Assembly: GCA_016748015.1 (NCBI GenBank)
Contig: JAAOMT010000707.1
Location: 8,341-23,626, forward strand
Source of the DNA: Geosiphon pyriformis
Lineage: Eukaryota > Glomeromycota > Glomeromycetes > Archaeosporales > Geosiphonaceae
Reading direction: 5' to 3'
DNA: 15,286 nucleotides
A program made the translations under genes and the position numbers. Below the pieces are notes generated by a model that saw only the letters and a program-made list of their open reading frames with translations, ran no database searches and had not been told where the DNA came from. Shown here one piece after another: positions 1 through 9,380 of the stretch (positions within the stretch are counted from its first letter, which is position 1; each line of letters opens with the position of its first letter).

Positions 1-1270
1 AAAAACAAAAATGGCTTATAGAAACTAAAAGATTTGGTATAAAGGAAAAACAAAAAAAAGCAACATCAATTTCAGAAAACAACAAAAAAACTTAAACACA
101 AACATTTTAAATAGTAATTATCGGAAATATTAAAAATGCTCTTTTAAACGAATCTATTTTCGTGTTTATGCTATTGAATTCATAATCCAATCCAATTTTT
201 AAAATTTACAAAACTTATAATTTTTATTAACAATTGATCAACTATATATAACAAAAGAAGTATATTAAACAACAAAATAATTTATAAAAATATTTTTATA
301 ATGATAAAATAACTAGTTATATTAAAAATTGTGATTAGAAAGATACACTTTAAGAATATAGATTAGGAAAAAAGAAAAAGGAGCTAAGCAATAATTTATC
401 TGAATTCAAGCTACAAAACATTTTGAAAAATGAAAATAATTCTGAAATTTTCGAAATTAAGTAATTCAAGAATATTAAAAAATTATGGTTTTATTCCATT
501 GTCTTTGAAATATAAATAAAATTTATGCTATATAATGCATGAAACCAAAAGTTTAACTGATACTATGACTGTTATACAAGAGTTTTAAGACATGAATTCG
601 ATTATAATATATTTTAACACAAAAATATGTTATATTTAATTGTTCTTCAAAAGACTCTTTTTTCATTAAACCATTTTATTTTGACTTTGATACATATTAA
701 TAAAAGGTTATTAATATTATTAGTTTGTATAAATAAACAAAATTTAAAAGCTTATAAATTGTTATTAAATATATGTTTTACTAATTGTAAAATTTTCAGA
801 TAAATATTTTTTCCAATTATATAATTTTCAATTTTGTAAATAAATTTGCAAATAAAAACTAAGGCAATTTTGAAAAAATTATTTCTAAATAAACATAGTA
901 TTATTATTATTACAGTTTACTACAATTTTTATGTTTATCTATATTTTTTTTAATTATTTACATATCTGACATGAATATTAACTTATTCATTAATTCCATC
1001 ATTAAGTTATTTGTTCACTAAATTTTAAACCTAGTTATTGACTTATTTTTATTAACTATATTTATGAATCTTTAAAGTATTTTCTTAATCTAAATCAATA
1101 CTTTAGAATAAAAAACAAAAAGTTTTTTACAGAATTAATTTGAGACTATTTTTATTAAAAACATAATTACTACCTCTTATTAAATTTTAAAGAGTGTTAC
1201 TAAAATATAGAAATATAAAAGCTGTGTTATCTTTTATTAACCATTACAAACTATTTTTTTCTTCAATTTT
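1..1270. other. AT-rich left flank without recognisable gene
   Basis: Homopolymer-rich, AT-rich sequence with stops in all frames and only short chance open stretches. I see no coding remnant, RNA gene or long repeat. The neighbouring minus-strand pseudogene could have a decayed 3' end reaching into the right side of this stretch, but I could not follow it below about 1270. Confidence 0.6.
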
Positions 1271-1282
1271 TAAAATTGGCAA

Positions 1283-2782
1283 TTAACAATAATAAAATAG
1301 CTTATATCTTTGGTTTGCTTTTTTTATATTGCATAAACTTATGGTGTTATTCAAATATAATAAACACAGTTCATGTCTTTTCTTATACATAATCAGCCTG
1401 GTTTGTTTTTTTGTTAAAATTTTTTTAATTAAATTTATATTACTTGTTTTGTTATTTATTATTATATTAATCTGATTCATTAAAATATTTTTTGCATAAT
1501 AACAATACTAAAACATTAAGGTATATATGTAAAATAAGATTGTTTTTATGTGATTTTTGTAAGTATGTTTGTATTAGTTTTATTAAATAGTATTACAATT
1601 TTTTAAATGTATTTGTTTAATTCTGCAAACTAAAACTATGGTTAAAAAAATTAAAGCTAAAAAAATTAAATTAAAAATGCATATAATTTTAGCAATATTG
1701 TTATTTTAATTATTAAATTTTTAAATTTTAAAGTTAATTATATATAAGTTTTTTTGCTTATAATTTGCCCAAGTATTTAAAGTATTAGAGTATTTATATG
1801 AAATATAAGTTATAAAATCAAATTATTTTTTACTAACCAATATTTTGGCTGAACTAATGTAATCAAAAATAGATTGTAATAGCTTTCATAATAGTTAAAT
1901 TTCTAATTTCAATAGTAGCTTAGAATTTTTGCAAGTCTAAAAAAATAAGTTTCTATTAATTAAATTTTTTTTGATCTCAAAATTGTTTAACAAATTTAAA
2001 TTGATAAAATGTCCAATTTCTAAGCCATTAATTATTCATGTTTTTTGCAAACTATTTTTTGAATATATTAGCTATAATATAATAATATTATAAGATTAAA
2101 ATATAAAACCCAATAAATCTTTAAAATTTTATCTTCATGTTAATCATACAAGACTACTTGAGTTTTTAGAAAATGTTTCTTGACTGCTACTAAAATAAAA
2201 ATCTTATTTATTTATAGCTAACCACTTGAGATTTGATTGAATATTGCTCTTATTTAATAAACTTTTAATAAAAAAAATTATTGTACAATTTATAAATTGA
2301 AAATTTCAATTAAACAAAAATTATTATACAATTTATTTGCTTAAATATTAAATTAATAATTGGTATTGTTTTTTTATCACTTATAAATATTGCTAAAATT
2401 TGACTACATAATTTATTTAATCTAATCATAAAAACAGTATTAAAAAAGTTTAAGTTGTTGTAATAACTAGTAGAATCTAAAAACAAAAAATCTGGATATT
2501 TGTATAATAGTTTTAACATGACTGTAGATGTAATACAAAAAGTATAGTTTAACTTTTAGAATTTTAAACATTCTTAATTCTATATTGTTTTAATATAATA
2601 ATGTCTTTAGTTTTATAAGTATTCATTAGGAAATAAATTTGTTAATAAAATAAATTAATATAATAATATATATGAAAAAATGAATGTAAGCAATTTTTTA
2701 CTTTTTTAAATTCTAACACATTTAAATAATATAACTTTTTGTTATACTTGAAAGCATTTTGAATTGTTTCGAGATTAGATAC
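1283..2782 (-). pseudogene. MULE-type transposase-like pseudogene, heavily decayed
   Basis: Read on the minus strand, several segments in different frames resemble parts of a Mutator-like (MULE) transposase in the right order. At 2519-2310 an open stretch includes YPDFLFLDST followed by FISDKKTIPIINLIFKQI, like the first catalytic-Asp block of the MULE domain. At 2190-2130 the segment VAVKKHFLKTQVVLYD, a stop, then HEDK resembles the block ending in C-x-W-H. At 1774-1739 there is TWANYKQKNLYI. At 1480-1286 a 65-codon stretch carries HELCLLYLNNTISLCNIKKA, which could be a worn SWIM zinc finger (CxC...CxH) with two ligands missing. Frames change at least twice and stops are frequent, so no product is possible. 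The retrotransposon inserted at its right end. The family call rests on remembered patterns and the extent is approximate. Confidence 0.42.
2779..2782. repeat. Target-site duplication (left), ATAC
   Basis: ATAC directly precedes the TG start of the left LTR and recurs directly after the CA end of the right LTR at 12825-12828. A 4-bp perfect duplication fits if the LTR is bounded TGTTA...TAACA. A 5-bp reading (GATAC/AATAC) would carry one transition mismatch and would remove the terminal A. Confidence 0.75.
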
Positions 2783-2853
2783 TGTTATTCATAAAAAAAA
2801 ACAGATATAAAAAAATAGGAGACCAATGAGTAAATAGTATTTAGCATGTGAGC

Positions 2854-2932
2854 ACATTGTTCAGCAATATAGAGCAATGACAAAAATCACAACACATTGC
2901 TCAAAAAATTATAGCACATTACTTAGGAATGT
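2854..2932 (+). repeat. Short palindromic repeat array in left LTR
   Basis: Related units built on ACATTGCTCAGCAATGT, an 8-bp inverted repeat around a single C, start at 2854, 2894 and 2916. The first is nearly complete, the second keeps only the left arm, and the third is divergent. The right LTR has five units, so two were lost here or gained there. Confidence 0.75.
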
Positions 2933-3069
2933 GAGCGATCTTATAGAATATCAATTATGTATATATAATGGTAATAGTAGAAGTAGAAAAAGCAGAATCC
3001 ATTAATTAGAAACCTTCCACATAATAAATATTAATAAAATAATTATTCACTATCTCAATCCACTTTCCA

Positions 3070-3092
3070 CTATTAACATTTCATGTTGATAA
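3070..3092 (+). repeat. Hairpin with TTC loop in left LTR
   Basis: CTATTAACAT, a TTC loop, then ATGTTGATAA. The right LTR has the same hairpin with a perfect 10-bp stem and the loop reading GAA, the reverse complement of TTC. In this copy transitions have disturbed the outer stem. Confidence 0.8.
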
Positions 3093-3255
3093 TAATTGAT
3101 ACTTGACCATACTAGAATAATAGCTCTTGATCATGACTATTAATAGGATACTAACTTGCATATTGCCTTGGCTCATTTCTTTATTTCTTTTATTTTTCTT
3201 TTCTTTGATTTTATTGTTGTATACTAATTAATCAGGGATTAAAGTGCTGAGTTAT

Positions 3256-3263
3256 TGACGTCA
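3256..3263 (+). promoter_or_regulatory. CRE/ATF-like octamer TGACGTCA upstream of TATA
   Basis: A perfect palindromic TGACGTCA lies about 40 bp before the TATA-like box, where bZIP (ATF/CREB family) activators bind in fungal promoters. The right LTR has TGATATTA at the same place (12519-12526), three transitions away. Function is inferred only from position and match; one octamer can occur by chance. Confidence 0.35.
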
Positions 3264-3303
3264 TAGATAGTTTGGTAAAAGACCCAGAAATAAGAGTAGA
3301 ATC

Positions 3304-3314
3304 ATATATATATT
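3304..3314 (+). promoter_or_regulatory. TATA-like box of left LTR
   Basis: ATATATATATT is conserved between both LTRs and lies about 35 bp before an AATAAA signal, as expected for the U3/R boundary. Transcription would start near 3330-3345 and run rightward through gag-pol. In DNA this AT-rich such runs are common, so the support is the conserved position. Confidence 0.5.
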
Positions 3315-3343
3315 AACAGATAACTTATCAAAAAGGCACAACT

Positions 3344-3359
3344 GCCAGAATAAACTGGC
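3344..3359 (+). terminator. AATAAA presented in a hairpin loop (left LTR)
   Basis: GCCAG, AATAAA, CTGGC: a perfect 5-bp stem with the canonical polyadenylation hexamer as its whole loop. It is conserved in the right LTR at 12607-12622 with one C-to-T change that leaves a possible G-U pair. In the left LTR it would lie at the start of the transcript; in the right LTR it would direct 3'-end formation. Confidence 0.6.
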
Positions 3360-3563
3360 CACCACACTGAAGACAAAAATTGGGAAAACAACTCACCAAC
3401 CAACTACATCATCATTAAATCTCTGTCTATTATACAAAAAACTCAACTCTAAAACCTTCAGATACAACCAATATACCAGTATTACTAGCCATATCAAGAT
3501 ATTGAGCACTAAGTTACAGATTTGTTATTTGATTTGAGACCCCAAATAATCATCTGTAATATT

Positions 3564-3581
3564 TGGTGCTCCTTGTGAGAT
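3564..3581 (+). other. Primer binding site for minus-strand DNA synthesis
   Basis: TGGTGCTCCTTGTGAGAT begins two bases after the left LTR ends. Its complement ends in CCA and reads as a plausible tRNA 3' end: CTCAC as the 3' half of a T stem, AAGGAGC as the acceptor strand, A as discriminator, then CCA. It does not match the initiator-methionine PBS used by many Gypsy elements. I cannot name the tRNA without the genome's tRNA set. Confidence 0.7.
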
Positions 3582-5879
3582 ATAATCTTACAGAGAACCA
3601 GCACCATCAACAATCATCCAAAAGTGGCAGAATCAGAAATCATAAGGACAAACCATTTAGAATTTGCCAAATCCTTGTTTCAACAGTACAGTTAACAATT
3701 AGGATTGAACAATAATCATTTCCCAGCAGAATCAGTCTTTAACTTCTATGTCAATGATAAAATCACAGATTACTTAAGAGGAACAGTTAACATTGAATCA
3801 GCAAGGGAAAACTTCTATACAGAATTATTTCAACATACCAGCTTACTAAGAAACTATAGTTTTGCACCAATTATTAAAAAAATCAATCAAACCATTGAAA
3901 AATACACACAACAACAATTCCCCATCACCTATGCAGACAAAAGCAAAGGAAGATTACAAACTCCAGCAGTAACATCAAAACAAATACAACAACTCAATTG
4001 AAAGAAAACCCGAGTTGAATCACTCACCAATTCATCATACCATTATATGCTTGGAAGTACCATCAATATTTTATCAACAAGCACATCAACATCACACATG
4101 ACATCAACATTTGGACGACTCCTATTTCAAAGTAAACAAAAGAAAACAGAATTACTGGGAACCTATAGTAATTATTTTGAAGAATTCAAATCACAATCAC
4201 CAACGCCATCAGGATTTCAATCATTGCCACTTCAACCAGATTTCAGAACCACAAGTCCTTGGGAAATAACAGAATTGGAAGAAAAGCAGAAAGAAGCAGA
4301 AGAATCTGAAGATCAAGAATTTACTTACCAAAAACTGATTTCAAAAAATCCGGACATTGAAACTCCAAACTTTCAGACTTAGCAAGATTTTAATTTAGAA
4401 AATCCAAAAATCAAAACTCCAAACTTTCAAATCTCTCAAGATCCGAATAATACAAATTCTGAAACAATTAATCAAAACTTACCTCCAGTAATTATCATCA
4501 ATCAACTGATTATTGAACCAATTTAACAGCTACTTCAACTGCTCCAACAACCACAACAGTCATTTCAACAGCTACAGCAACAATTACAACCATCACAACA
4601 ACAAATTTTAGCACCAATAACATATGCTTTTATTGCCAAACTTGAAAAATTCACCGGCAAAAAGGACAACACCCAAGTATAACTAAACAATATGGAAAAA
4701 GCCATCACAGCCAATGGATAAAATGATGTCAGAGCCATGCAGACCATCTTCTACTTTCTCCAGAATACCACCAATTTATGGTATTAAAGCTTAGCCAAGA
4801 AACCCCAAAATTTCAATACATTTAAGCTTGCATTCCTACAATATTTCAGTAATAATAATAGCATTAACAGATTGGCAAACACTTTCACCACCATCAAACA
4901 AGGAGAAAATAAAACAGTCACTACTTACTTAGAACACTTCTACAGAAATCTGCACCAGATTCAAGCCATCAATGCCAATTATTTCACAGTGGCCCAGATC
5001 CTAAACCAGTTTATTTGCAAATTACACAGTAGCATCCTGCAATGCATACATCCAATATATCCTGTCAATTTGCAAGCAGCCGTTACAAATGCCAGAGATT
5101 TTGAAGCTGTTAAATTAGAAGCCAACCATGCTCAAGCAGTAAATTTAATAATGAACAGATCATCTAACTTGGATTCCAAATTAAAGCAATTCAGTGAATC
5201 AATAAATCAGAAATTAGAGAGATACTTAGCTAACAATAATCAGGCAATTTATCAAACTCCACAGTAACACAATAATCAAGGAAACTCTAATTGTTTCTAT
5301 AATCAATTACGTACATCATCATCGACCAATCAACAGTGGCAACAGAAAATGCATGTTTGGCACTATTGTGGTAAACAAAGACACCTACAAATTAACTGTC
5401 ACTATCGCTTAAATAACCAACAATTGGGAAACCAATATTGAAACCCTGATCACTGGTTTCAAACTCCAAATTATCAACCCAGCTCAGCACCATATCAACC
5501 AAATTACTTATCTATGACACAACAACCAATTTATCAACCAACCATATATTAAACTCTAATTTATTAATCATAGCCACCAGTACTATATCAATTACAGCCA
5601 CCAGTCATGTATTAGCTCCAGCAACTTCAAACACCACCACCAAATCTGATTCAATTAACATCAGGAAATCCCAGATCGAGAGTCAGTCAGAACTGGAGAT
5701 CGACAATGGTTATCTATCAACCAATCCCCAGTTCCTCTCACTCATCAACAGGATTATGTTCTCAGAATTCTGGAACTGGGCACACCCAAAACCAGAATTC
5801 TCAACACTATTTAAGTCTTCTGGTTATTCCAGAAGATGCAGTACCCAACAACCTGAAACCCAACTAAAACAAATTACTT
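3579..5879 (+). pseudogene. gag: gag (capsid/nucleocapsid) remnant
   Basis: The Gag part encodes the capsid that packages element RNA in cytoplasmic particles. The frame opens at 3579, just after the PBS, but has no ATG there; an original ATG may have been lost. It stays in one frame but is cut by stops at 3693, 3999, 4380, 4524, 4680, 4719, 4785, 5265, 5439, 5550, 5565, 5571, 5613 and 5865. Visible parts in order: an N-terminal region with no recognised domain; two copies of an 18-residue acidic repeat (4347-4454); a Gln-rich stretch (about 4524-4610); a Retrotrans_gag-like capsid region (about 4615-5160, including LEKFTG, a Trp-Tyr pair and FLQYF); a CCHC knuckle (5358-5399); then a Pro/Gln-rich linker. 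The knuckle reads WHYCGKQRHLQINC, so its first Cys is Trp. The frame runs on into the protease without a break. Confidence 0.82.
4347..4454 (+). repeat. 54-bp tandem repeat inside gag
   Basis: Two adjacent 54-bp copies encode 18-residue units beginning NPDIETPNFQT and NPKIKTPNFQI. The phase is a whole number of codons. It lies in an acidic, probably disordered linker between the N-terminal region and the capsid-like domain. Confidence 0.7.
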
Positions 5880-6350
5880 ATCAGTAATATATCTCCAGCC
5901 ACCAGTACTGAAAACAAATCACTAGCTGCCATCTTTCCTTTTAATCTCGACAAAATCACACCAGTCTTGTTATTTAGTAGAGCCACTCTTGACACCAAAC
6001 CAATTACCACTATGTACATGGATGCAAAAGTTGATGGTCATATCATTAAATTGATTCTAGATAGCAGATCAGCTGGCAGTATCATTACCAAGCAACTCAT
6101 AGATCAATTAAGTTGCTGAGTTAACTGCACTGCCAATGCCAGAATTATTACAGTTGATAGAATAACAAAAACTCCCATTGGTGAAATAAACAACTTTCTA
6201 ATTGAAGTCAATGGCATTACAGTACCAATCAAAGTACTGGTCATAGAAGCCACCCAATATTAAGTACTTATTAGTAATAATTGGCTATCTAAAACCAACG
6301 TGTTGCTTGATTGAAACACACAAGAGCTTCAAATTAGCCAGAACAAATAA
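5880..6350 (+). pseudogene. Retropepsin-type aspartic protease remnant
   Basis: This domain would cut the Gag-Pol polyprotein as a homodimer, each subunit giving one catalytic Asp. At 6060-6080 the frame reads DSRSAGS, the place of the DSG or DTG active-site loop. The Asp and Ser remain, but Gly is Arg through one G-to-A change (AGA for GGA). Upstream lie the strand residues DGHIIKLIL. Downstream are PIKVLVIEATQY and NNWLSKTNVLLD, like the second half of retroviral-type proteases. Stops at 6117, 6261, 6312 and 6348 break it. It is in frame with gag before and the Cys-rich region after. The order gag-protease is the family norm. Confidence 0.75.
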
Positions 6351-7616
6351 CACACACATGTACTAGCCACATGTGACCACTTTAAACCCATCACCACAGC
6401 ATCAGCCCCACTTATCGAATTCAAGGAAGACAAAGAGAAACCTACCTAGGAAGCCTATCAAGTGTTCTGGGCTGACAAAGACCACAATAAGCTATTACCA
6501 ATACTCTTGTGAAATAACAATAAGAGAAAAGGCAAGGAAAAAGAAGAACTTACTTGGAATGCTGACCAAGCCTGAGAAACTGATAATGATCAGAACAAAT
6601 TAGCAAACTGGGAGTAGGAAGAGACTGACAAAAAAAAAGAAAAAGAAAAAGAAACAACACTTACCAGCCCCTCTTATAATTACTACATCTACATTATACC
6701 ACAACAATCCACTTACCATTGGCCAAAACTCATATGCATTGATTGTGGCAAAAAATTGTCATCAATGGGTGCATGTTGTGGTGACAATAAGGAACATCAA
6801 ACAGCAACCAAATTCTACTGTTGCCTATGTGTTATAGAATGCTTTGGATGACCAAAATGACAAGAAAAATAGAACAATGAACTGTGTTTCACATGCAAAA
6901 CTATTTTGCCTGACAAAGAAATGTGGAATAATATTCCTGGGCATGGGAGAATATGTAATGAGATATGTCAGTATACAATCCTAATCAACAACTGAATATG
7001 TAAGGAAACACCAATTGATGATGCCTAGAAAAGAGCATTGTGATGATTGAAAAAATATTCCCATGACAAACATGAACTCTGAAGAATGGCATATGCAAAA
7101 GCAGAAGATGTGACAACTAGTAAACTACTAGAAATCAAAAACAATCCTTTATCTCTTCCTGAATCTGAATACATTCAAACTTTTGACGTCTTTGGCAATA
7201 TTGAGGACAATCCAGAAGAATTCAATGAACATTACCAACAACTAGCACCCACTAAGAAAGAACAAGAACAGTGTTTAAAGCAGTTGAATACTTGATTATG
7301 TCAACATTGCTTAATTTCCTGTGACTTCCAGTATTGTAATGAGTGTAACCTCATTTACAATTCACCACCATGCATGATTTACACGATTCCAGAAGAAGAA
7401 ATCAGCAGCTACACATCAAAATTGGGATCAATGTTTAACTCCAATTCAAACTCTGACAATGATAATGACGAAAACAACAGTTTCAGCTCTGTTTAATATG
7501 ACAACAAAAATAACAATGATTTAGACTCTAATTTGAATCCCAAAACATATATTGCACTCTCTGACCTTACCAAAGAGCAAGAACTAAAATAGTTTAGTGA
7601 TAATGGCAAAGATATC
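6351..7616 (+). pseudogene. Cys-rich accessory region between protease and dUTPase
   Basis: About 420 codons in the gag-pol frame that belong to no standard Gypsy domain. An acidic and Lys-rich linker (to about 6660) leads into a cluster of Cys pairs. It opens with CIDC (6735-6746), then adjacent Cys (6774-6779), CCLC (6819-6830), CFTC (6885-6896) and CNEIC (6954-6968). A second cluster at 7299-7346 has Cys spaced x2, x3, x4, x2. The pairs look like two zinc-ribbon-like or treble-clef-like binding units; this is inference from spacing. Between them 7086-7292 encodes an open acidic stretch with QTFDVFGNIEDNPEEF. An Asn/Asp/Ser-rich linker follows. Fourteen or so stops (6447 to 7590) interrupt it. 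I do not recognise the fold or a function. Confidence 0.55.
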
Positions 7617-8009
7617 ATGCCAGAACGTGTACATAATACTGATACAGGGTTTGATTTGAGATATTTAGGGAAGGAGGCCATAAAATTGGAATCCTATTCA
7701 TGCACCTGCATTGATCTTAAAATAGCATTGGAAATTCTAGCGACAACAATAGTTCAACTAGCATTTAGAAATAGTTTAGTGAAAAAAGGAATCAATATCA
7801 GAGGAGGAATAATTGATACAGAATATATAGAAAATATCATTACTATGCTACAAAATAACTTAAAAAAGACCTATATTATAGAGCCAAATGAAAAGATAGC
7901 ACAGGCAATATTCTTACCTCTGGTGAAAATAGCTCAGTTAGTTTCAGTAGGAAAGAGAAAAAAATTAGGTATGACAGCAAGAAGGATACAGAGATTTGGA
8001 TCAACGAAT
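7617..8009 (+). CDS. dUTPase domain embedded in pol
   Basis: dUTPase hydrolyses dUTP to dUMP and pyrophosphate, keeping uracil out of newly made DNA. This domain is uninterrupted and part of an open stretch to 8327. All five motifs of the trimeric family occur in order, numbered from the ATG at 7617. Motif 1 is TDTGFDL (residues 8-14), 2 is RNSLVKKG (51-58), 3 is GGIIDTEY (63-70), 4 is EKIAQAIFL (92-100), and 5 is RRIQRFGST (122-130). The key Asp in motif 3, Arg in motif 2 and the motif-5 Phe are present. In motif 5, glycines expected at two places are Arg, and the Gly after ST is Asn, so activity is doubtful. The ATG is probably internal to a polyprotein rather than a true start, since the frame continues upstream past a stop at 7590. 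Confidence 0.8.
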
Positions 8010-8474
8010 AGAATAGATATATTAGTTAATATGACAGAGGAAGAAGTTATTAACAAAGGAGAAATTATCTCAACTCGTCAATTAATTTCTATTCTACTAT
8101 ATAACCAGTATATGTTAGCCATAAAAAGAGAAGTAAAGAATCAAGTTCAGTTGTTTGAAGCAGAAGCCACCATTTGTGAATCAGGAGAAATTGGACTTAC
8201 TAATCTCTACATATCAGCCAAAAGTCCTAAAAACATAAAAATTCCCATCTATAATACAACCAGAAATGTCATTGAGATACCAAAAGAAACTATTATTGGA
8301 TACTTAACCACTGAAGTTGAGAATTAACTGCCAAACCACATTCCAGACTTTTCACAGCTTTGCAAATATGTGGACATCACATCACAAACCATTTATGGAC
8401 GAAGTAAATGTTATCTGCTTCAACCAAAACAATTGGAATAGATTAACATGGGGAATCTAGATCCACTTTAGCAG
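8010..8474 (+). pseudogene. Linker between dUTPase and reverse transcriptase
   Basis: This continues in frame from the dUTPase. Up to 8324 it is open, encoding a segment with KIPIYNTTRNVIEIPKETII and a following IGYLT, like the conserved pre-RT linker of many Gypsy pols. Then come stops at 8325, 8439 and 8469, each readable as a Gln codon with C changed to T. No catalytic residues are recognised. It probably joins the dUTPase and RT modules and may hold the protease cleavage sites. Confidence 0.55.
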
Positions 8475-9380
8475 ATGCAACTAAAAATGTTGCTCAGCAA
8501 TTTCAATAACATCTTTGCTAGCAAAAATGAATTTGGCCACACCAACATCATTCAGCATCAGATCAAAACTAGAGATGCAATGCCAATTAAACAAAAAGTG
8601 TACAGAGTACCACCAGCCAACCATAAAATCATTCATCAAGAAATCAATCGGATGCTTGACAACAGGCTAATTCAGCTATCAATAAGTCTATGGTTGTCAC
8701 CAGTAGTATTAGTTTGAAAAAAAAATGAGAAAATCCACTTTTGTATGGATTACCAGAAACTGAATGGAGTAATCAAAGGAGATAATTATCTAACTCTCAA
8801 GATTCAAGAATTATTTAATGCTTTTGGAGAAAATAAATGGTTCTCAACATTAGATCTAAATAGTAGTTACTGGCAAGTAGCCATGGATCCAGCCAACAAA
8901 AAGAAAACAGCATTTACTACAAAAGAAAGAAATTTTGAGTTTGAAGTCATGCCATTTGGCTTGATGAATGCTCCAGCAACATTCCAATGGCTCATGAAAA
9001 TTGTCTATACAGAACTACTATGGAAATTTGTAGTTGTATACTTAGATGACACCAATGTGTTTTCAAAAACATTTGATAATCATCTACATTATCTTCAACA
9101 AGTATTCAAAAAACTAAAAAGAGCTGGATTAAAACTAGATACAACCAAATGTTTCTTTGAAAAAACTGAATTCAAGTTCTTAGGACATGTTATGAGCAAA
9201 GACAGAATCAAAACAGATCCAGACAAGATCAAAGTTATTAAAAACTTTTCAGTACTAAACAATCTCACAGAACTAAGAGCATTCTTGGAATTTGCAGACT
9301 ATTATCATCATTTTATCAAAGACTTTTCAAAACTGGCTCAGCCACTACATCATCTACAAACCAAGAATGTGAAGTATGAA
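8475..9380 (+). pseudogene. Reverse transcriptase domain (Ty3/Gypsy type)
   Basis: RT copies the element RNA into DNA inside the particle. The finger and palm motifs are clear: RMLDNRLIQ, then SPVVLV, a stop at 8715 where a basic or Trp residue is expected, and MDYQKLN. The first catalytic Asp is in TLDLNSSYWQV (8853-8855). VMPFGLMNAPATFQ follows at about 8946-8987, and the YLDD box is at 9039-9050 with both Asp kept. FLGHVMSKDRI marks the end of the core, and the thumb/connection runs through FADYYHHF and LHHLQTK. Apart from the 8715 stop the domain is open from 8475 to 9743. Residues after YLDD are Thr-Asn rather than the usual hydrophobic pair. The best-preserved part of the element lies here. 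Confidence 0.92.

Larger units (their letters stand above)
2783..3561 (+). repeat. Left (5') LTR
   Basis: This aligns end to end with 11964-12824. It starts TGTTATTC and ends TGTAATA where the right copy ends TATAACA, so the terminal CA has become TA here. It is 82 bp shorter than the right LTR: two 40-bp repeat units are missing from the palindromic array near its start, and one A is missing from a poly(A) run. Other differences are almost all transitions (about 89 counted by hand, roughly 12% of sites). It carries a TATA-like box, a CRE-like octamer and an AATAAA hairpin, in the order expected for U3, R and U5. Confidence 0.95.

Noticed and set aside
4565-4747. Minus-strand Cys-rich 60-codon frame
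   Set aside because: It is the complement of the Gln-rich gag stretch (CAA/CAG runs give Cys and Leu when read in reverse). No support as a gene.
6373-6603. Plus-strand 76-codon open frame in another frame
   Set aside because: It overlaps the gag-pol frame between protease and the Cys-rich region and resembles nothing known.
6630-6654. 25-base pure purine run as a central polypurine tract
   Set aside because: It encodes the Lys/Glu-rich linker in frame, and nothing suggests a second plus-strand start. The true tract abuts the right LTR.
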